This document shows positions 43,081 through 51,176 of a DNA stretch of 64,000 nucleotides, piece after piece; the stretch's first letter is position 1, and every line of letters starts with the position of its first letter. This DNA is from Nonomuraea montanisoli (GTDB taxonomy: Bacteria > Actinomycetota > Actinomycetes > Streptosporangiales > Streptosporangiaceae), in assembly GCF_013363975.1 (NCBI RefSeq), contig NZ_JABWGN010000010.1, positions 310,001 through 374,000 on the forward strand, in the 5' to 3' direction. The notes beneath the pieces were generated by a model. The model was not told where the DNA came from and did not search any database. It worked only from the letters and a program-made list of their open reading frames with translations. The position numbers were made by a program, and so were the translations under genes.

Positions 43081-43797
43081 GTGCTGACCGTGGACTTCGA
43101 CCGGCTGCCCGTCGGGCCCGGCACCCGCGTGCTCGACCTGGGCTGCGGCGGGGGCCGGCACGCCTTCGAGGTGCTGCGCCGCGGCGCGGACGTGGTCGCC
43201 TTCGACATGGACCAGGCCGAGCTGGACGGCGTGGCCGGCATGTTCGCGGCGATGGACAAGGCCGGCGAGGTGCCGGAGGGCGCCACCGGCCAGACCGTCC
43301 AGGGGACGGCGCTGGACATGCCGTTCGAGGAGGGCAGCTTCGACCGGGTCATCGCCGCCGAGGTGCTGGAGCACATCCCCGACGACATGGCCGCGATGCG
43401 GGAGATCTTCCGGGTGCTCAAGCCGGGCGGCACGGCCGCGGTCACGGTGCCGAGCTTCCTGCCCGAGCGGATCTGCTGGGCGCTGGACGAGGACTACCAC
43501 ACCGCCCCGGGCGGCCACGTGCGCATCTACACGCTGGCCGAGCTGTCGGCCAAGCTGAAGTCCATCGGCTTCGTCATCGGCCCCCACCACCACGCCCACG
43601 GCCTGCACGCGCCGTACTGGTGGATCAAGTGCGCGGTCGGCGTCAACAACGACGACCACCCGCTGGCCAAGGCGTACCACGAGCTGCTCGTGTGGGACAT
43701 CATGAAGCGCCCCGCCGCGACCCGCGTCGCCGAGGCCCTGCTCAACCCGCTCATCGGCAAGAGCGTGGTCCTCTACGTCAGGAAGCCCGCGGCGTGA
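43081..43797 (+). CDS. Class I SAM-dependent methyltransferase
   Basis: A 238-residue methyltransferase: VLDLGCGGGRHAFEVLRRG binds SAM, with FDMDQ and the DRVIAAEVLEHIPDD motif. A His-rich stretch (GPHHHAHGLHAPYWW) is characteristic of this group. GTG start with AAGGAG. It is four bases into the next gene, so it should be made together with the prenyltransferase-like protein. Confidence 0.88.
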   Translation: MLTVDFDRLPVGPGTRVLDLGCGGGRHAFEVLRRGADVVAFDMDQAELDGVAGMFAAMDKAGEVPEGATGQTVQGTALDMPFEEGSFDRVIAAEVLEHIPDDMAAMREIFRVLKPGGTAAVTVPSFLPERICWALDEDYHTAPGGHVRIYTLAELSAKLKSIGFVIGPHHHAHGLHAPYWWIKCAVGVNNDDHPLAKAYHELLVWDIMKRPAATRVAEALLNPLIGKSVVLYVRKPAA

Positions 43798-44834
43798 TCG
43801 GCCGCGAGGAGGTCGTCCGTACGGCCTTGAGCATCGCGGCGATCCAGCAGGAGGACGGCGGCGTGCCGTGGCCCGAGGGACACGTGGACGCCTGGAACCA
43901 CGTCGAGTGCCTCATGGCCATGGCGGTCGCCGGGCTGGAGGAGCCGGTGCGGCGCGGCTGGGAGTGGCTGGAGCGGCACCAGCGCGACGACGGTTCGTGG
44001 CCGATGAAGCTGGTCGGCGGCGCCGCCGTCGAGCGGGGCGGCGAGAGCAACCACGCCGCGTACGTGGCCGCCGGCCTGTGGCACCACCACCTGGTGACCG
44101 GCGACCGGGAGGTCACCGAGCGGCGCTGGCCCATGGTCAAGGCCGCGCTCGACTACGTCGCGGGGCTGCAGACCGCGCGCGGCGAGATCGTCTGGGAGCG
44201 GGACGCCCAGGGGCGGGCCTCGACGTACGCGCTGCTCACCGGCTGCTCGTCCATCCACCAGGCGCTGCGCTGCGGCGTGCTGCTGGCCGAGCGCCTCGGC
44301 GACCCGCAGCCGCACTGGGAGCTGGCCGCCGACCGGCTGGCGCACGTCCTGGCGGCCCACCCGGAGGCGTTCGCCGACAAGAGCCGCTTCTCGATGGACT
44401 GGTACTACCCGGTGCTGGGCGGGGCGGTGCGCGGCGCGCAGGCGGCCGAGCTGATGGAACGCGAGTGGGCGACGTTCGTGGTGCCCGGCCTCGGGATCCG
44501 GTGCGTGTCGGACGAGCCGTGGGTCACGGGCGCGGAGACCTGCGAGCTGGTGCTGGCGCTCGACGCGCTGGGCGACCGGGAACGGGCGCGGCGCCTGTTC
44601 ACCGACATCCAGCATCTACGGCACGAGGACGGGTCGTACTGGACCGGCTGGCAGTTCGCCAACCGCAAGCACTTCCCGCACGAGCGGTCCGGCTACACGG
44701 CGGCCGCGGTGGTGCTGGCGGCGGACGCGCTGGAGGGGCTCTCGGCGGGCGCGGGGCTGTTCCGCGACGTGAGCGCGCCGCCCGTGCCGCCGTCCGACCC
44801 GGACCGGTGCGGCTGCACTCCCGCCCGCGCGTGA
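43794..44834 (+). CDS. Prenyltransferase/squalene-cyclase-repeat-like protein
   Basis: A 346-residue alpha/alpha-barrel protein with QW-like repeats (QQEDGGVPWPEGHVDAWNHVECLMAMAVAG; WLERHQRDDGSWPM; HEDGSYWTGWQFANRKHFPHERSGYTAAAVVLA). The catalytic DxDD of squalene-hopene cyclases is not visible, so it may be a glycan- or lipid-processing barrel enzyme rather than a cyclase. The GTG at 43794 overlaps the methyltransferase stop by four bases. Conserved next to GT4 and methyltransferase genes; role unknown. Confidence 0.75.
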   Translation: MIGREEVVRTALSIAAIQQEDGGVPWPEGHVDAWNHVECLMAMAVAGLEEPVRRGWEWLERHQRDDGSWPMKLVGGAAVERGGESNHAAYVAAGLWHHHLVTGDREVTERRWPMVKAALDYVAGLQTARGEIVWERDAQGRASTYALLTGCSSIHQALRCGVLLAERLGDPQPHWELAADRLAHVLAAHPEAFADKSRFSMDWYYPVLGGAVRGAQAAELMEREWATFVVPGLGIRCVSDEPWVTGAETCELVLALDALGDRERARRLFTDIQHLRHEDGSYWTGWQFANRKHFPHERSGYTAAAVVLAADALEGLSAGAGLFRDVSAPPVPPSDPDRCGCTPARA

Positions 44835-44954
44835 TCCCCCGTTCGCAAGGGCTTTTGCGGTTTCTTTGCCGGTGAGGCCGGAGCGCCGTACCTGGCGGGC
44901 GCAACCAGGTCACTAGCGTCGGGAGTGGCCGTACGAGGCGTCTTCGGGGGAAGC

Positions 44955-45956
44955 GTGGGCGACACGGGCATGACTGCGTTCTTGCACCATGACGGGATCG
45001 ACGCGACGCCCGCGCCTCCGGCCGCCGGCTGGCGCAGGCTCCTGGCCCGCGACGCCGACGAGGTCGTCGCCGGCCCCTGGGCCGCCGACCCCGGCCGGCG
45101 CGGGGTCGGGGAGGCCGAGAGCGCGTACGTCTCCGGCTTCAACGCCGCCCTGTCCCGCGACCTCGGAGCTCTCCCGGCGCTGCTCGACGGACTGCCCCGG
45201 GAGCGGTGGACGTTCGCCTGCGAGGGCGCGGGGGCCGCGAGCGCGGTGCTCGACCTGCTCACGCTGTCGCGCGGACGGCGCCTGCGCGAGCTGCTCTCCG
45301 GACCGGCCGCGCGCCACCACCACGCCGTCCACCTCGGCGCCGGGCGCGGGTACGCGCTGCTGCGCCTGCCGCCCATGCGCGGGGCGTGCCGGGGCCACCC
45401 GCTGCTGCGCTGGCTGGCCGTGGACGGGTACGGGTTCCAGCGGGGCCTGGAGGCGGGCGTCCGGCTGCTGCACGAGCGGGCCATGCCGGGGCTGCTGACG
45501 CGGGCCCGGTGCGCGACGTTCGACCAGGGGCTCGGCCGGCTGCTGTGGCACCACGAGCGGGCCTCGGCCGAGTCGGCCGCCGACCGCGTCGCCGGGTTCC
45601 CGGCGGGACGGCGGGGCGACCTGTGGGCCGGGGTCGCCTACGCCGCCACGCGCACGGGCGGCGCCACCGGCGAGGAGCTGGCGCTGCTGGCCGAGCGGGC
45701 GGGCGCCGACGGGTACCGGTCCCGCCTGGCGCAGGGGTGCGCGTTCGCGTCGATGGCCGTGGTGCGTGAAGGGGCCCTGCTCGGCCCGGCGGTGCTGGCC
45801 GCGCCGATCCTGGCGGGGGCCGAGCCCGAGGAGGCGGCCTCCTGGGCGGACCGGGCGCTGCTGGCGCTCGGCCATGACGCCCGTACGCACGACGACTACC
45901 TCGCCTGGCAGGCGGAGACCCGGCGGGCCTGGTCCCACCGCCACCGCCGCGTCTGA
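44955..45956 (+). CDS. DUF1702-family protein
   Basis: A 333-residue DUF1702 protein (WTFACEGAGAASAVLDLL; HAVHLGAGRGYALLRL; HPLLRWLAVDGYGFQRGLEAG; CATFDQGLGRLLWHHE; FPAGRRGDLWAGVAYA). DUF1702 proteins are best known from enediyne clusters, where their function is unsettled, but they also occur alone. GTG at 44955 is preferred for GGGGGAAG; 44925 is possible. No polyketide synthase lies in the window. Confidence 0.8.
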   Translation: MGDTGMTAFLHHDGIDATPAPPAAGWRRLLARDADEVVAGPWAADPGRRGVGEAESAYVSGFNAALSRDLGALPALLDGLPRERWTFACEGAGAASAVLDLLTLSRGRRLRELLSGPAARHHHAVHLGAGRGYALLRLPPMRGACRGHPLLRWLAVDGYGFQRGLEAGVRLLHERAMPGLLTRARCATFDQGLGRLLWHHERASAESAADRVAGFPAGRRGDLWAGVAYAATRTGGATGEELALLAERAGADGYRSRLAQGCAFASMAVVREGALLGPAVLAAPILAGAEPEEAASWADRALLALGHDARTHDDYLAWQAETRRAWSHRHRRV

Positions 45957-45963
45957 CGGGCCC

Positions 45964-46620
45964 TCAGACGCCGGGGCGGACCCGTTCGAGCACCCGCAGC
46001 GACCCGCGTACGTCGACCTCCTCGAACGCCCCCGACTCCAGCGCCCGCAGATACACCCGGTACGGCGCCTGACCGCCGTCGGCCGGATCGGGATAGACGT
46101 CGTGGAACACCAGCGCCCCGCCCTCGACGACGTGCGGCGCCCAGCCCTCGTAGTCGCGGGTCACCGGCTCCTCCGAGTGGCCCCCGTCGATGAACAGCAT
46201 GCCGAGCGGCGTACGCCACAGCCGGGCCACCCGCTCGGAGGCTCCCACGACGGCGATCACCTCGTCCTCCAGCCCGGCGGCGGCGATCGTGGCCCGGAAG
46301 ACGGGCAGGGAGTCCATCCTGCCGAAGCGCGGGTCCACCAGCGTGGGATCGTGGTGCTCCCAGCCGGGCTGGATCTCCTCCGAGCCGCGATGGTGGTCCA
46401 CGGTGACGACCACGGTCTCCGCCTGCCGGGCCGCCGCGCCGAGGTAGATGGCCGACTTGCCGCAGTATGTACCGATCTCGCAGATGGGTCCGCGCTTGCC
46501 GTACCGCAGAGCCGTCTCGAACAGCGCCAGCCCCTCGTCCGGCGGCATGAAGCCCTTGGCGTTCTCGGCGGCGTCCAGAAGATCGGGCGGCATCATCATG
46601 AACCGCACCCTAACCGACAT
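45964..46620 (-). CDS. Class I SAM-dependent methyltransferase (MT_24 type)
   Basis: A 218-residue methyltransferase: ICEIGTYCGKSAIYLG binds SAM and LFIDGGHSEEPVTRDYEGW with FHDVYPD forms the metal/active site of sugar or macrolide O-methyltransferases. It is convergent with the DUF1702 gene, with only seven bases between. Start at 46620 is a choice between several codons; an MMMPPD start near 46599 is also possible. Confidence 0.82.
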   Translation of the reverse strand: MSVRVRFMMMPPDLLDAAENAKGFMPPDEGLALFETALRYGKRGPICEIGTYCGKSAIYLGAAARQAETVVVTVDHHRGSEEIQPGWEHHDPTLVDPRFGRMDSLPVFRATIAAAGLEDEVIAVVGASERVARLWRTPLGMLFIDGGHSEEPVTRDYEGWAPHVVEGGALVFHDVYPDPADGGQAPYRVYLRALESGAFEEVDVRGSLRVLERVRPGV

Positions 46621-46669
46621 CCCTCCCCAAGACCGAACAAGGTTCCGGTGACCTCTTGCCCCGGCATTC

Positions 46670-46683
46670 TGCAACCTGTTCTA
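46670..46683. promoter_or_regulatory. KstR-type operator before the PPOX/ferredoxin/ADH operon
   Basis: TGCAACCTGTTCTA is an exact match to TnnAACnnGTTnnA. It ends eight bases before the GTG start of the PPOX gene, so it would cover the start of the transcript. Confidence 0.7.
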
Positions 46684-46691
46684 CTTGGCAC

Positions 46692-47147
46692 GTGAATCAG
46701 CGCGCTCGTATCGCGATGTCCGGCGACGAGGTCGACGCCTTCCTCGCATCGGCCCGCAAGCTGCAGCTCGCGACCATCAACCCCGACGGCACACCGCACC
46801 TGGTCACCATGTTCTACGCGCTCGACGAGCGTGGGCGCATCTGCTTCTGGACCTACGCCAAGGCGCAGAAGACCCGCAACCTGGAACGCGACCCGCGTGT
46901 GACGTGCCTGATCGAGACCGGTGACGACTACGACCAACTGCGCGGCGTCACGCTCTACGGCAAGGCCGAGCGGGTGGACGAGCGGGCGGCCGTCCTCGAC
47001 ATCGGCCTGCGGGTCGTGCGCGGGATGAATCCGGGCGTGGCCGACGAGCACCTGCTGCCCTATGTCGAGCACACCGGCCGCAAGCGGGTCGGATTCGTCG
47101 TGGAGCGCACCAAGGTGGTCTCATGGGATCACAGGAGGCTCACGTGA
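46692..47147 (+). CDS. PPOX-class F420-dependent oxidoreductase-like protein
   Basis: A 151-residue split-barrel protein (VDAFLASARKLQLATINPDGTPHLVTMFYAL; FWTYAKAQKTRNLERDPRVTCLIE; GVTLYGKAERV), typical of PPOX-class F420- or flavin-binding oxidoreductases. The GTG start at 46692 gives the conserved VNQRARIAMS opening. It is first in an operon with ferredoxin and alcohol dehydrogenase behind a KstR-type site. Confidence 0.87.
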   Translation: MNQRARIAMSGDEVDAFLASARKLQLATINPDGTPHLVTMFYALDERGRICFWTYAKAQKTRNLERDPRVTCLIETGDDYDQLRGVTLYGKAERVDERAAVLDIGLRVVRGMNPGVADEHLLPYVEHTGRKRVGFVVERTKVVSWDHRRLT

Positions 47148-47335
47148 AAGTCAAGGTCGACGAGATGGTCTGCGAGGCCAATGCCGTGTGCATGGGGCTC
47201 GCGCCCGAGGTTTTCGATGTGGACGACGACGACCAGCTCCACATCCTGCTGCCCGAACCGCCACCCGAGATGCGCGACCGCGTACGCCACGCCGTCCGGT
47301 CCTGCCCGAAAGCCGCACTCTCCCTGGAGGAATAG
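47144..47335 (+). CDS. Small [3Fe-4S]-type ferredoxin, P450-associated type
   Basis: A 63-residue ferredoxin with three visible Cys ligands (CEANAVC and RSCPKAAL) and an acidic middle (DVDDDDQL), the pattern of [3Fe-4S] ferredoxins that feed actinobacterial P450s. The GTG at 47144 has AGGAGG and overlaps the PPOX stop by four bases. It may carry electrons to the KstR-site-linked P450 at 32715. Confidence 0.88.
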   Translation: MKVKVDEMVCEANAVCMGLAPEVFDVDDDDQLHILLPEPPPEMRDRVRHAVRSCPKAALSLEE

Positions 47336-47384
47336 CCGTTCCGCCAGGACAGCCCCGAAGCCGTTCCGCCAGGACAGCCCCGAG
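47335..47384. repeat. 25-bp tandem duplication between ferredoxin and ADH genes
   Basis: GCCGTTCCGCCAGGACAGCC begins each of two 25-base copies (47335-47359, 47360-47384). They lie between the ferredoxin stop and the ribosome site of the dehydrogenase. Confidence 0.85.
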
Positions 47385-47396
47385 GAGGAACCCCCC

Positions 47397-48482
47397 ATGC
47401 GCGCCGCGCTCCTGCACGCCGTAGGCGACGACAAGCTCGACATCCGTGACGACGTCACGCTGGCTCCCGTCGGCCCCACCGAGGTACGGGTCCGGGTCAG
47501 GGCCACGGGCGTCTGCCACTCGGACCTGTCGGCCATGTCCGGCGTGCTGCCGCAACCCGTGCCGCTCGTCCCCGGGCACGAGGGCGCGGGCGAGGTGCTG
47601 GAGGTCGGCGACCACGTCACCACCGTCCAGCCGGGCGACCACGTCATCATCAGCTGGCGCCCCGCCTGTCAGGAGTGCCGGCTGTGCGTGGGGGGCCAGC
47701 CGCACCTGTGCATGAAGTACACCATCGAGGCCTTCAGCAAGGGCAACTTCCGCTTCGGAGGCGACACCATGGCCTTCGGCATGGCCGGCTGCGGCACCTG
47801 GGCCGAGGAGGTCGTCATCCCCTGGCAGGGCGCGATCAAGATCGACGCGGACGTGCCCTGGGAGGCGGCGGCCCTCATCGGCTGCGGCATCACCACCGGC
47901 GTCGGCGCCGCCGTCAACACCGCCCGGGTCCGTCCCGGCTCGACGGTCGCGGTCATCGGCTGCGGCGGCGTCGGCCTGTCGGTCATCCAGGGCGCCCGCC
48001 TCTCCGGCGCCAGGACCATCCTCGCGGTCGACCCGCTGGAGTCCAAGCACGAGCTGGCCAGGAAGGTCGGCGCCACCCACACCGTCACGCCCGACGGCGT
48101 CGCGGGCGCGCTCGGCGAGCTGACCGGCGGCCAGGGCTTCGACTACGCCTTCGAGGCGGTCGGCAAGGGCGCCACCATCCAGGCCGCCTGGCAGCTCGCC
48201 CGGCAGGGCGGCGACGTGGTCGTGGTGGGGGCGGGCGCGGCGGACGACATGGTGTCGATCTCCGCGTTCAGTCTGCTGTTCGAGGGCAAGAGGCTGCTGT
48301 CCAGCGTGTACGGCGAGGCGGACGTCCGGCATGACTTCCCGTACTTCGCCACCCTGTACAAGGCGGGACAGCTCGACCTCGACTCCATGATCAGCGCCCG
48401 CATCCGGCTGGCGGACCTGAACGACGCGGTGGCGGCGCTGAAGGGCGGCGAGGTGCTGCGCCAGGTCGTCATCATGGACTGA
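47397..48482 (+). CDS. Zinc-dependent alcohol dehydrogenase, class III-like
   Basis: A 361-residue MDR alcohol dehydrogenase with catalytic-zinc motifs GVCHSDLSAMSG and GHEGAGEVLEVG, structural-zinc Cys residues in ACQECRLCVGGQPHLC, and cofactor motif VIGCGGVGLSVIQGA. Start is ATG at 47397 with GAGGA. The KstR-type site upstream of the operon suggests a sterol or steroid-alcohol substrate, for example oxidation of the terminal side-chain hydroxyl made by a CYP125-like enzyme; this is inference. Confidence 0.85.
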   Translation: MRAALLHAVGDDKLDIRDDVTLAPVGPTEVRVRVRATGVCHSDLSAMSGVLPQPVPLVPGHEGAGEVLEVGDHVTTVQPGDHVIISWRPACQECRLCVGGQPHLCMKYTIEAFSKGNFRFGGDTMAFGMAGCGTWAEEVVIPWQGAIKIDADVPWEAAALIGCGITTGVGAAVNTARVRPGSTVAVIGCGGVGLSVIQGARLSGARTILAVDPLESKHELARKVGATHTVTPDGVAGALGELTGGQGFDYAFEAVGKGATIQAAWQLARQGGDVVVVGAGAADDMVSISAFSLLFEGKRLLSSVYGEADVRHDFPYFATLYKAGQLDLDSMISARIRLADLNDAVAALKGGEVLRQVVIMD

Positions 48483-48846
48483 CGGCTTTGGGGCTCTAAG
48501 GGCTCAAAGGCAAGGTCCTCACGGAAGGGGCGCGCTACGCGCGGAATCACGCTCGGGCGTGCCCCCAGGGGGCTCCGCCCCCTTCGACCCCCTCAAAGGC
48601 ATGGTCCTCGCTGACGCTCGGGCGCTCTTGCCTCCGGGGCTTCGCCCCGGAGGCGAGGGGCTCCCGCCCCTCGCGCACCCCGGCCCAGACCGGCTCCCCA
48701 GTCTGGTCCAACCCGAGGAAAAGTGCGGGCTGCCCGACACCCTGCCGAGGCGGTCCAAGTACTGAAGAACGAGGATCTCGTCGAGACCGTCAGCGCCAGG
48801 GGATCTTCGTCAAGCAGCGCGACGGCACCCACTGTCGTGACAGCTC
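48483..48846. other. Intergenic stretch between convergent operons, with hairpins
   Basis: About 360 bases with no gene I can support. It contains three G/C-rich hairpins (48568-48582, 48630-48654, 48655-48672). Short open frames here have no family-like features. Confidence 0.65.
48630..48672. terminator. Double hairpin, probable bidirectional terminator
   Basis: GCCTCCGGGGC and GCCCCGGAGGC form an eleven-pair stem with a TTC loop. A second stem, GAGGGGC/GCCCCTC with a four-base loop, follows directly. The pair lies between convergent operons (ADH and PIMT-like). Confidence 0.65.
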
Positions 48847-50064
48847 TCACATGCGCCCTCGGCCAACCAGTGTGCCCACGGTCCACTGGTCCAGCCAGAC
48901 GGCCTGGCCGGTGGGCGTGACAGTGAACCGATAGCGGCTCCGACCAGGACGTCCCTGGCGCAACCACTCCATGTACGCCTGCTCGAACTCCTCCCACAGC
49001 TCTCGGCCGCCCCCCTGGAGCACCTCGGCCGAAGACTTTCCAGGAGAAATGCTTGCCAGCGCCCAGGCCCGGGTGTCCTTCAGGTCGCGCAGTCGAAGCG
49101 TCCAGACTCGTTCGGCAGGCCCCCACTGCTCCCACCCGGCTGAGGTGATCGTCAGCGTGGGCGCGTGTGCCGCCAGCGCCAGTCCGAAGCCCTGGGCAAG
49201 AGCCTGGTAGGGCGCGCGAGGATCGAGCAATGTGTCGTCGCAGGCGCCCTCGTCGGAGTATGCGGGCCACTGGCTGGGGCGTCGTTGGGAGCGCATCATC
49301 ATGAAGCTGGCGCCGCCGACGAACCGGCCGACGGCGGTGCCGTCGTCGAGGATGTCGAGGTGCAACTGCTCGCCCCACTGGCCATGCGCCGGCATGTAGG
49401 GCGCGACGATGACTCCGCCGGGCCGGGTCTGCGCGACCCATGCCCATGGGATCTCGCGCACCCCGCAGGTGACGTGCAGTCGGTCGTACGGTGCGTGGTC
49501 CGGGGCGCCGAGCGCACCGTCACCGACCAGCACGGTCGAGTGCAGTCCTGCTTTGCTGAGGTTGTTGCCGGCCGCAGCGGCGACACCGGGATCTACCTCC
49601 ATGGTGACGACCTGGTCCTCGCCCAGTCGCCAGGCCAGCATGGCGGCGGTCCAGCCGGTGCCGGTGCCGATCTCCAGCACGTGATGATGGTTCTCCACGG
49701 CCAGCAGTCGCAGGAACTCCATCGACACGTGCGGGCACGACAGCGAGGAACTGGCCGGGGCGCGGGTGTCGCCGACGTCGACGCTGCCGTCTCCACGCTG
49801 GGTGATGATCGCGCAGTTGGTGTAGACGGCGTCCCACCATGCGTCGGCGTCGGCGTCGAGGTCGATCAGGTGCTCGGGCCTGGAGTCCATCGGCTCTGCC
49901 CAGGCGCGGCCTGGGACGAACAGATGCCGGCGAACCTGACGCAGGGCGGTGTGCCAGTGTGCGCTGTCGGTATCGCGCCTGAGCAAGACTCCGGCGTCGG
50001 TGAGGTAGCTGGACAGGCGCGCGATGCGGTCCTGGACGTGGTGCGGGAAGCTCTTCACGGTCAC
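48847..50064 (-). CDS. PIMT-like methyltransferase
   Basis: A 405-residue protein. Residues 115-235 are protein-L-isoaspartate-O-methyltransferase-like (HVLEIGTGTGWTAAMLAWRLGEDQVVTMEVDP; APYDRLHVTCGVREIPWAWVAQTRPGGVIVAPYMP). An N-terminal segment (RHLFVPGRAWAEPMD) and about 160 C-terminal residues are extra to bacterial Pcm. Similar long forms act in ribosomal-peptide systems. The GTG at 50064 overlaps the radical SAM stop by four bases, so it is very likely a partner enzyme. Confidence 0.83.
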   Translation of the reverse strand: MTVKSFPHHVQDRIARLSSYLTDAGVLLRRDTDSAHWHTALRQVRRHLFVPGRAWAEPMDSRPEHLIDLDADADAWWDAVYTNCAIITQRGDGSVDVGDTRAPASSSLSCPHVSMEFLRLLAVENHHHVLEIGTGTGWTAAMLAWRLGEDQVVTMEVDPGVAAAAGNNLSKAGLHSTVLVGDGALGAPDHAPYDRLHVTCGVREIPWAWVAQTRPGGVIVAPYMPAHGQWGEQLHLDILDDGTAVGRFVGGASFMMMRSQRRPSQWPAYSDEGACDDTLLDPRAPYQALAQGFGLALAAHAPTLTITSAGWEQWGPAERVWTLRLRDLKDTRAWALASISPGKSSAEVLQGGGRELWEEFEQAYMEWLRQGRPGRSRYRFTVTPTGQAVWLDQWTVGTLVGRGRM

Positions 50065-50996
50065 TTCTTCGGGGTGACGTCAGGCTGGCACGGGTTGTTG
50101 GGCTTGCAGGGCTGGTTCGGGTTGCACGACATCTTGGGCTGGCAGCCGCCGCCGCCGCCAGGGGCGTTGACGCCAGGGTTGCATCCCGGGTTGCACTGCG
50201 GCTCGCATGGGGGCTTGCAGGCTTCCGGCAGAGCGGGCGAGATGTGGGTGGCGGCGAGTCGCTGAACGCGCGGCGCCAGCTCGGTGAGCGGGGTGGTGGT
50301 GACGTTGCCGGCGGCGAGCCAGCGGCTGAGCGGGCAGGGGCTGAGCGTGCCGTCGGGGAGGACGGCGGCGATGCCGTCGCCGCAGCGTCCGCACAGCTCT
50401 GAGGCATTGCACGCGCGCTGCGCTGGCCGGCCGAGAAGCCGCATGCGGTCGATGCCCATGTTGGTGACGCCCAGGTCGGCGAGCTGGGAACGCGCCTGCT
50501 CGATGCACTGGCCGTCGCCGAGGTCGATGATGCCGACTCGCAGCGGGATACCGAGCTCGACGGCGCGCTCGATGTTGGCCTCGGTGCGAGGCAGAGTGTT
50601 TCGTCGAGTGATCGTCATGTGCTGAGCCGGGTCGTCGCTGTAGTAGGACGTGGCGAGGCGGACGCCGGGCTGGCGGAAGGTCGCCCACAGCCGGTCGGGG
50701 ACGTGAACGAGGTTGGAGTAGATCTCGACCTCGATCTCGGCGGCCAGGGCGTAGTCGATGAGCACCGGCAGGTCGGGGTGGAGGGTGGGCTCGCCGCCGA
50801 TGAACTGCACCATGCACACACCCGCGTCGGCGGCTTGGTCGATGACGTTCGTCCAGTCGCGGACGGTCATGGTGCCGTGGGTCTTGCCGGGTCCGGATTC
50901 GGCGTAGCAGTGGGTGCACTCCAGCTGGCAGCGCCCGGTGATTTCCAGCCAGAGGAAGTCGAGGTTGGGCGGGGAGATGGCTTCGGCGATGGTCAC
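50061..50996 (-). CDS. Radical SAM protein with C-terminal Cys-x-Pro repeat tail
   Basis: A 311-residue radical SAM enzyme. The [4Fe-4S] ligands are Cys23, Cys27 and Cys30 (CQLECTHC), then FIGGEPTLHPDLP. A twitch/SPASM-like Cys group follows (CNASELCGRCGDG; LSPCPLS). Residues 258-311 form a tail with eight C-x-P units: Cys260, 264, 268 and 272 every four residues, then a Gly-rich gap, then Cys285, 291, 297 and 303 every six. The tail could bind a metal centre or be a fused substrate. GTG start, with GAAGGGG upstream. It is coupled to the methyltransferase. Confidence 0.85.
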   Translation of the reverse strand: MTIAEAISPPNLDFLWLEITGRCQLECTHCYAESGPGKTHGTMTVRDWTNVIDQAADAGVCMVQFIGGEPTLHPDLPVLIDYALAAEIEVEIYSNLVHVPDRLWATFRQPGVRLATSYYSDDPAQHMTITRRNTLPRTEANIERAVELGIPLRVGIIDLGDGQCIEQARSQLADLGVTNMGIDRMRLLGRPAQRACNASELCGRCGDGIAAVLPDGTLSPCPLSRWLAAGNVTTTPLTELAPRVQRLAATHISPALPEACKPPCEPQCNPGCNPGVNAPGGGGGCQPKMSCNPNQPCKPNNPCQPDVTPKK

Positions 50997-51176
50997 GATG
51001 TGGCCCCTTCGTGGCGTGAGGTGGTGCCTTTCAAGGTGCGGGTTGGCGCGGCGGACGCCTGGGAAGGCCGCCGCCGCGCCGGGCCCCTGTCGGCGGGGAT
51101 GGCCGACAGCAGAAGGTCAACGTCGGGCTTCGTCTCTGCGGGACGGCCACTGGGTGGACAGTGGCTGCCCGGGCGC

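Noticed and set aside
48559..48765. 68-codon plus-strand frame after the alcohol dehydrogenase
   Set aside because: It coincides with the hairpins and has no family-like features.
51031..51150. 39-residue frame with a CC pair, as a possible precursor before the radical SAM gene
   Set aside because: No ribosome site, Arg/Pro-rich composition, and it does not reach the overlap position typical of this operon.
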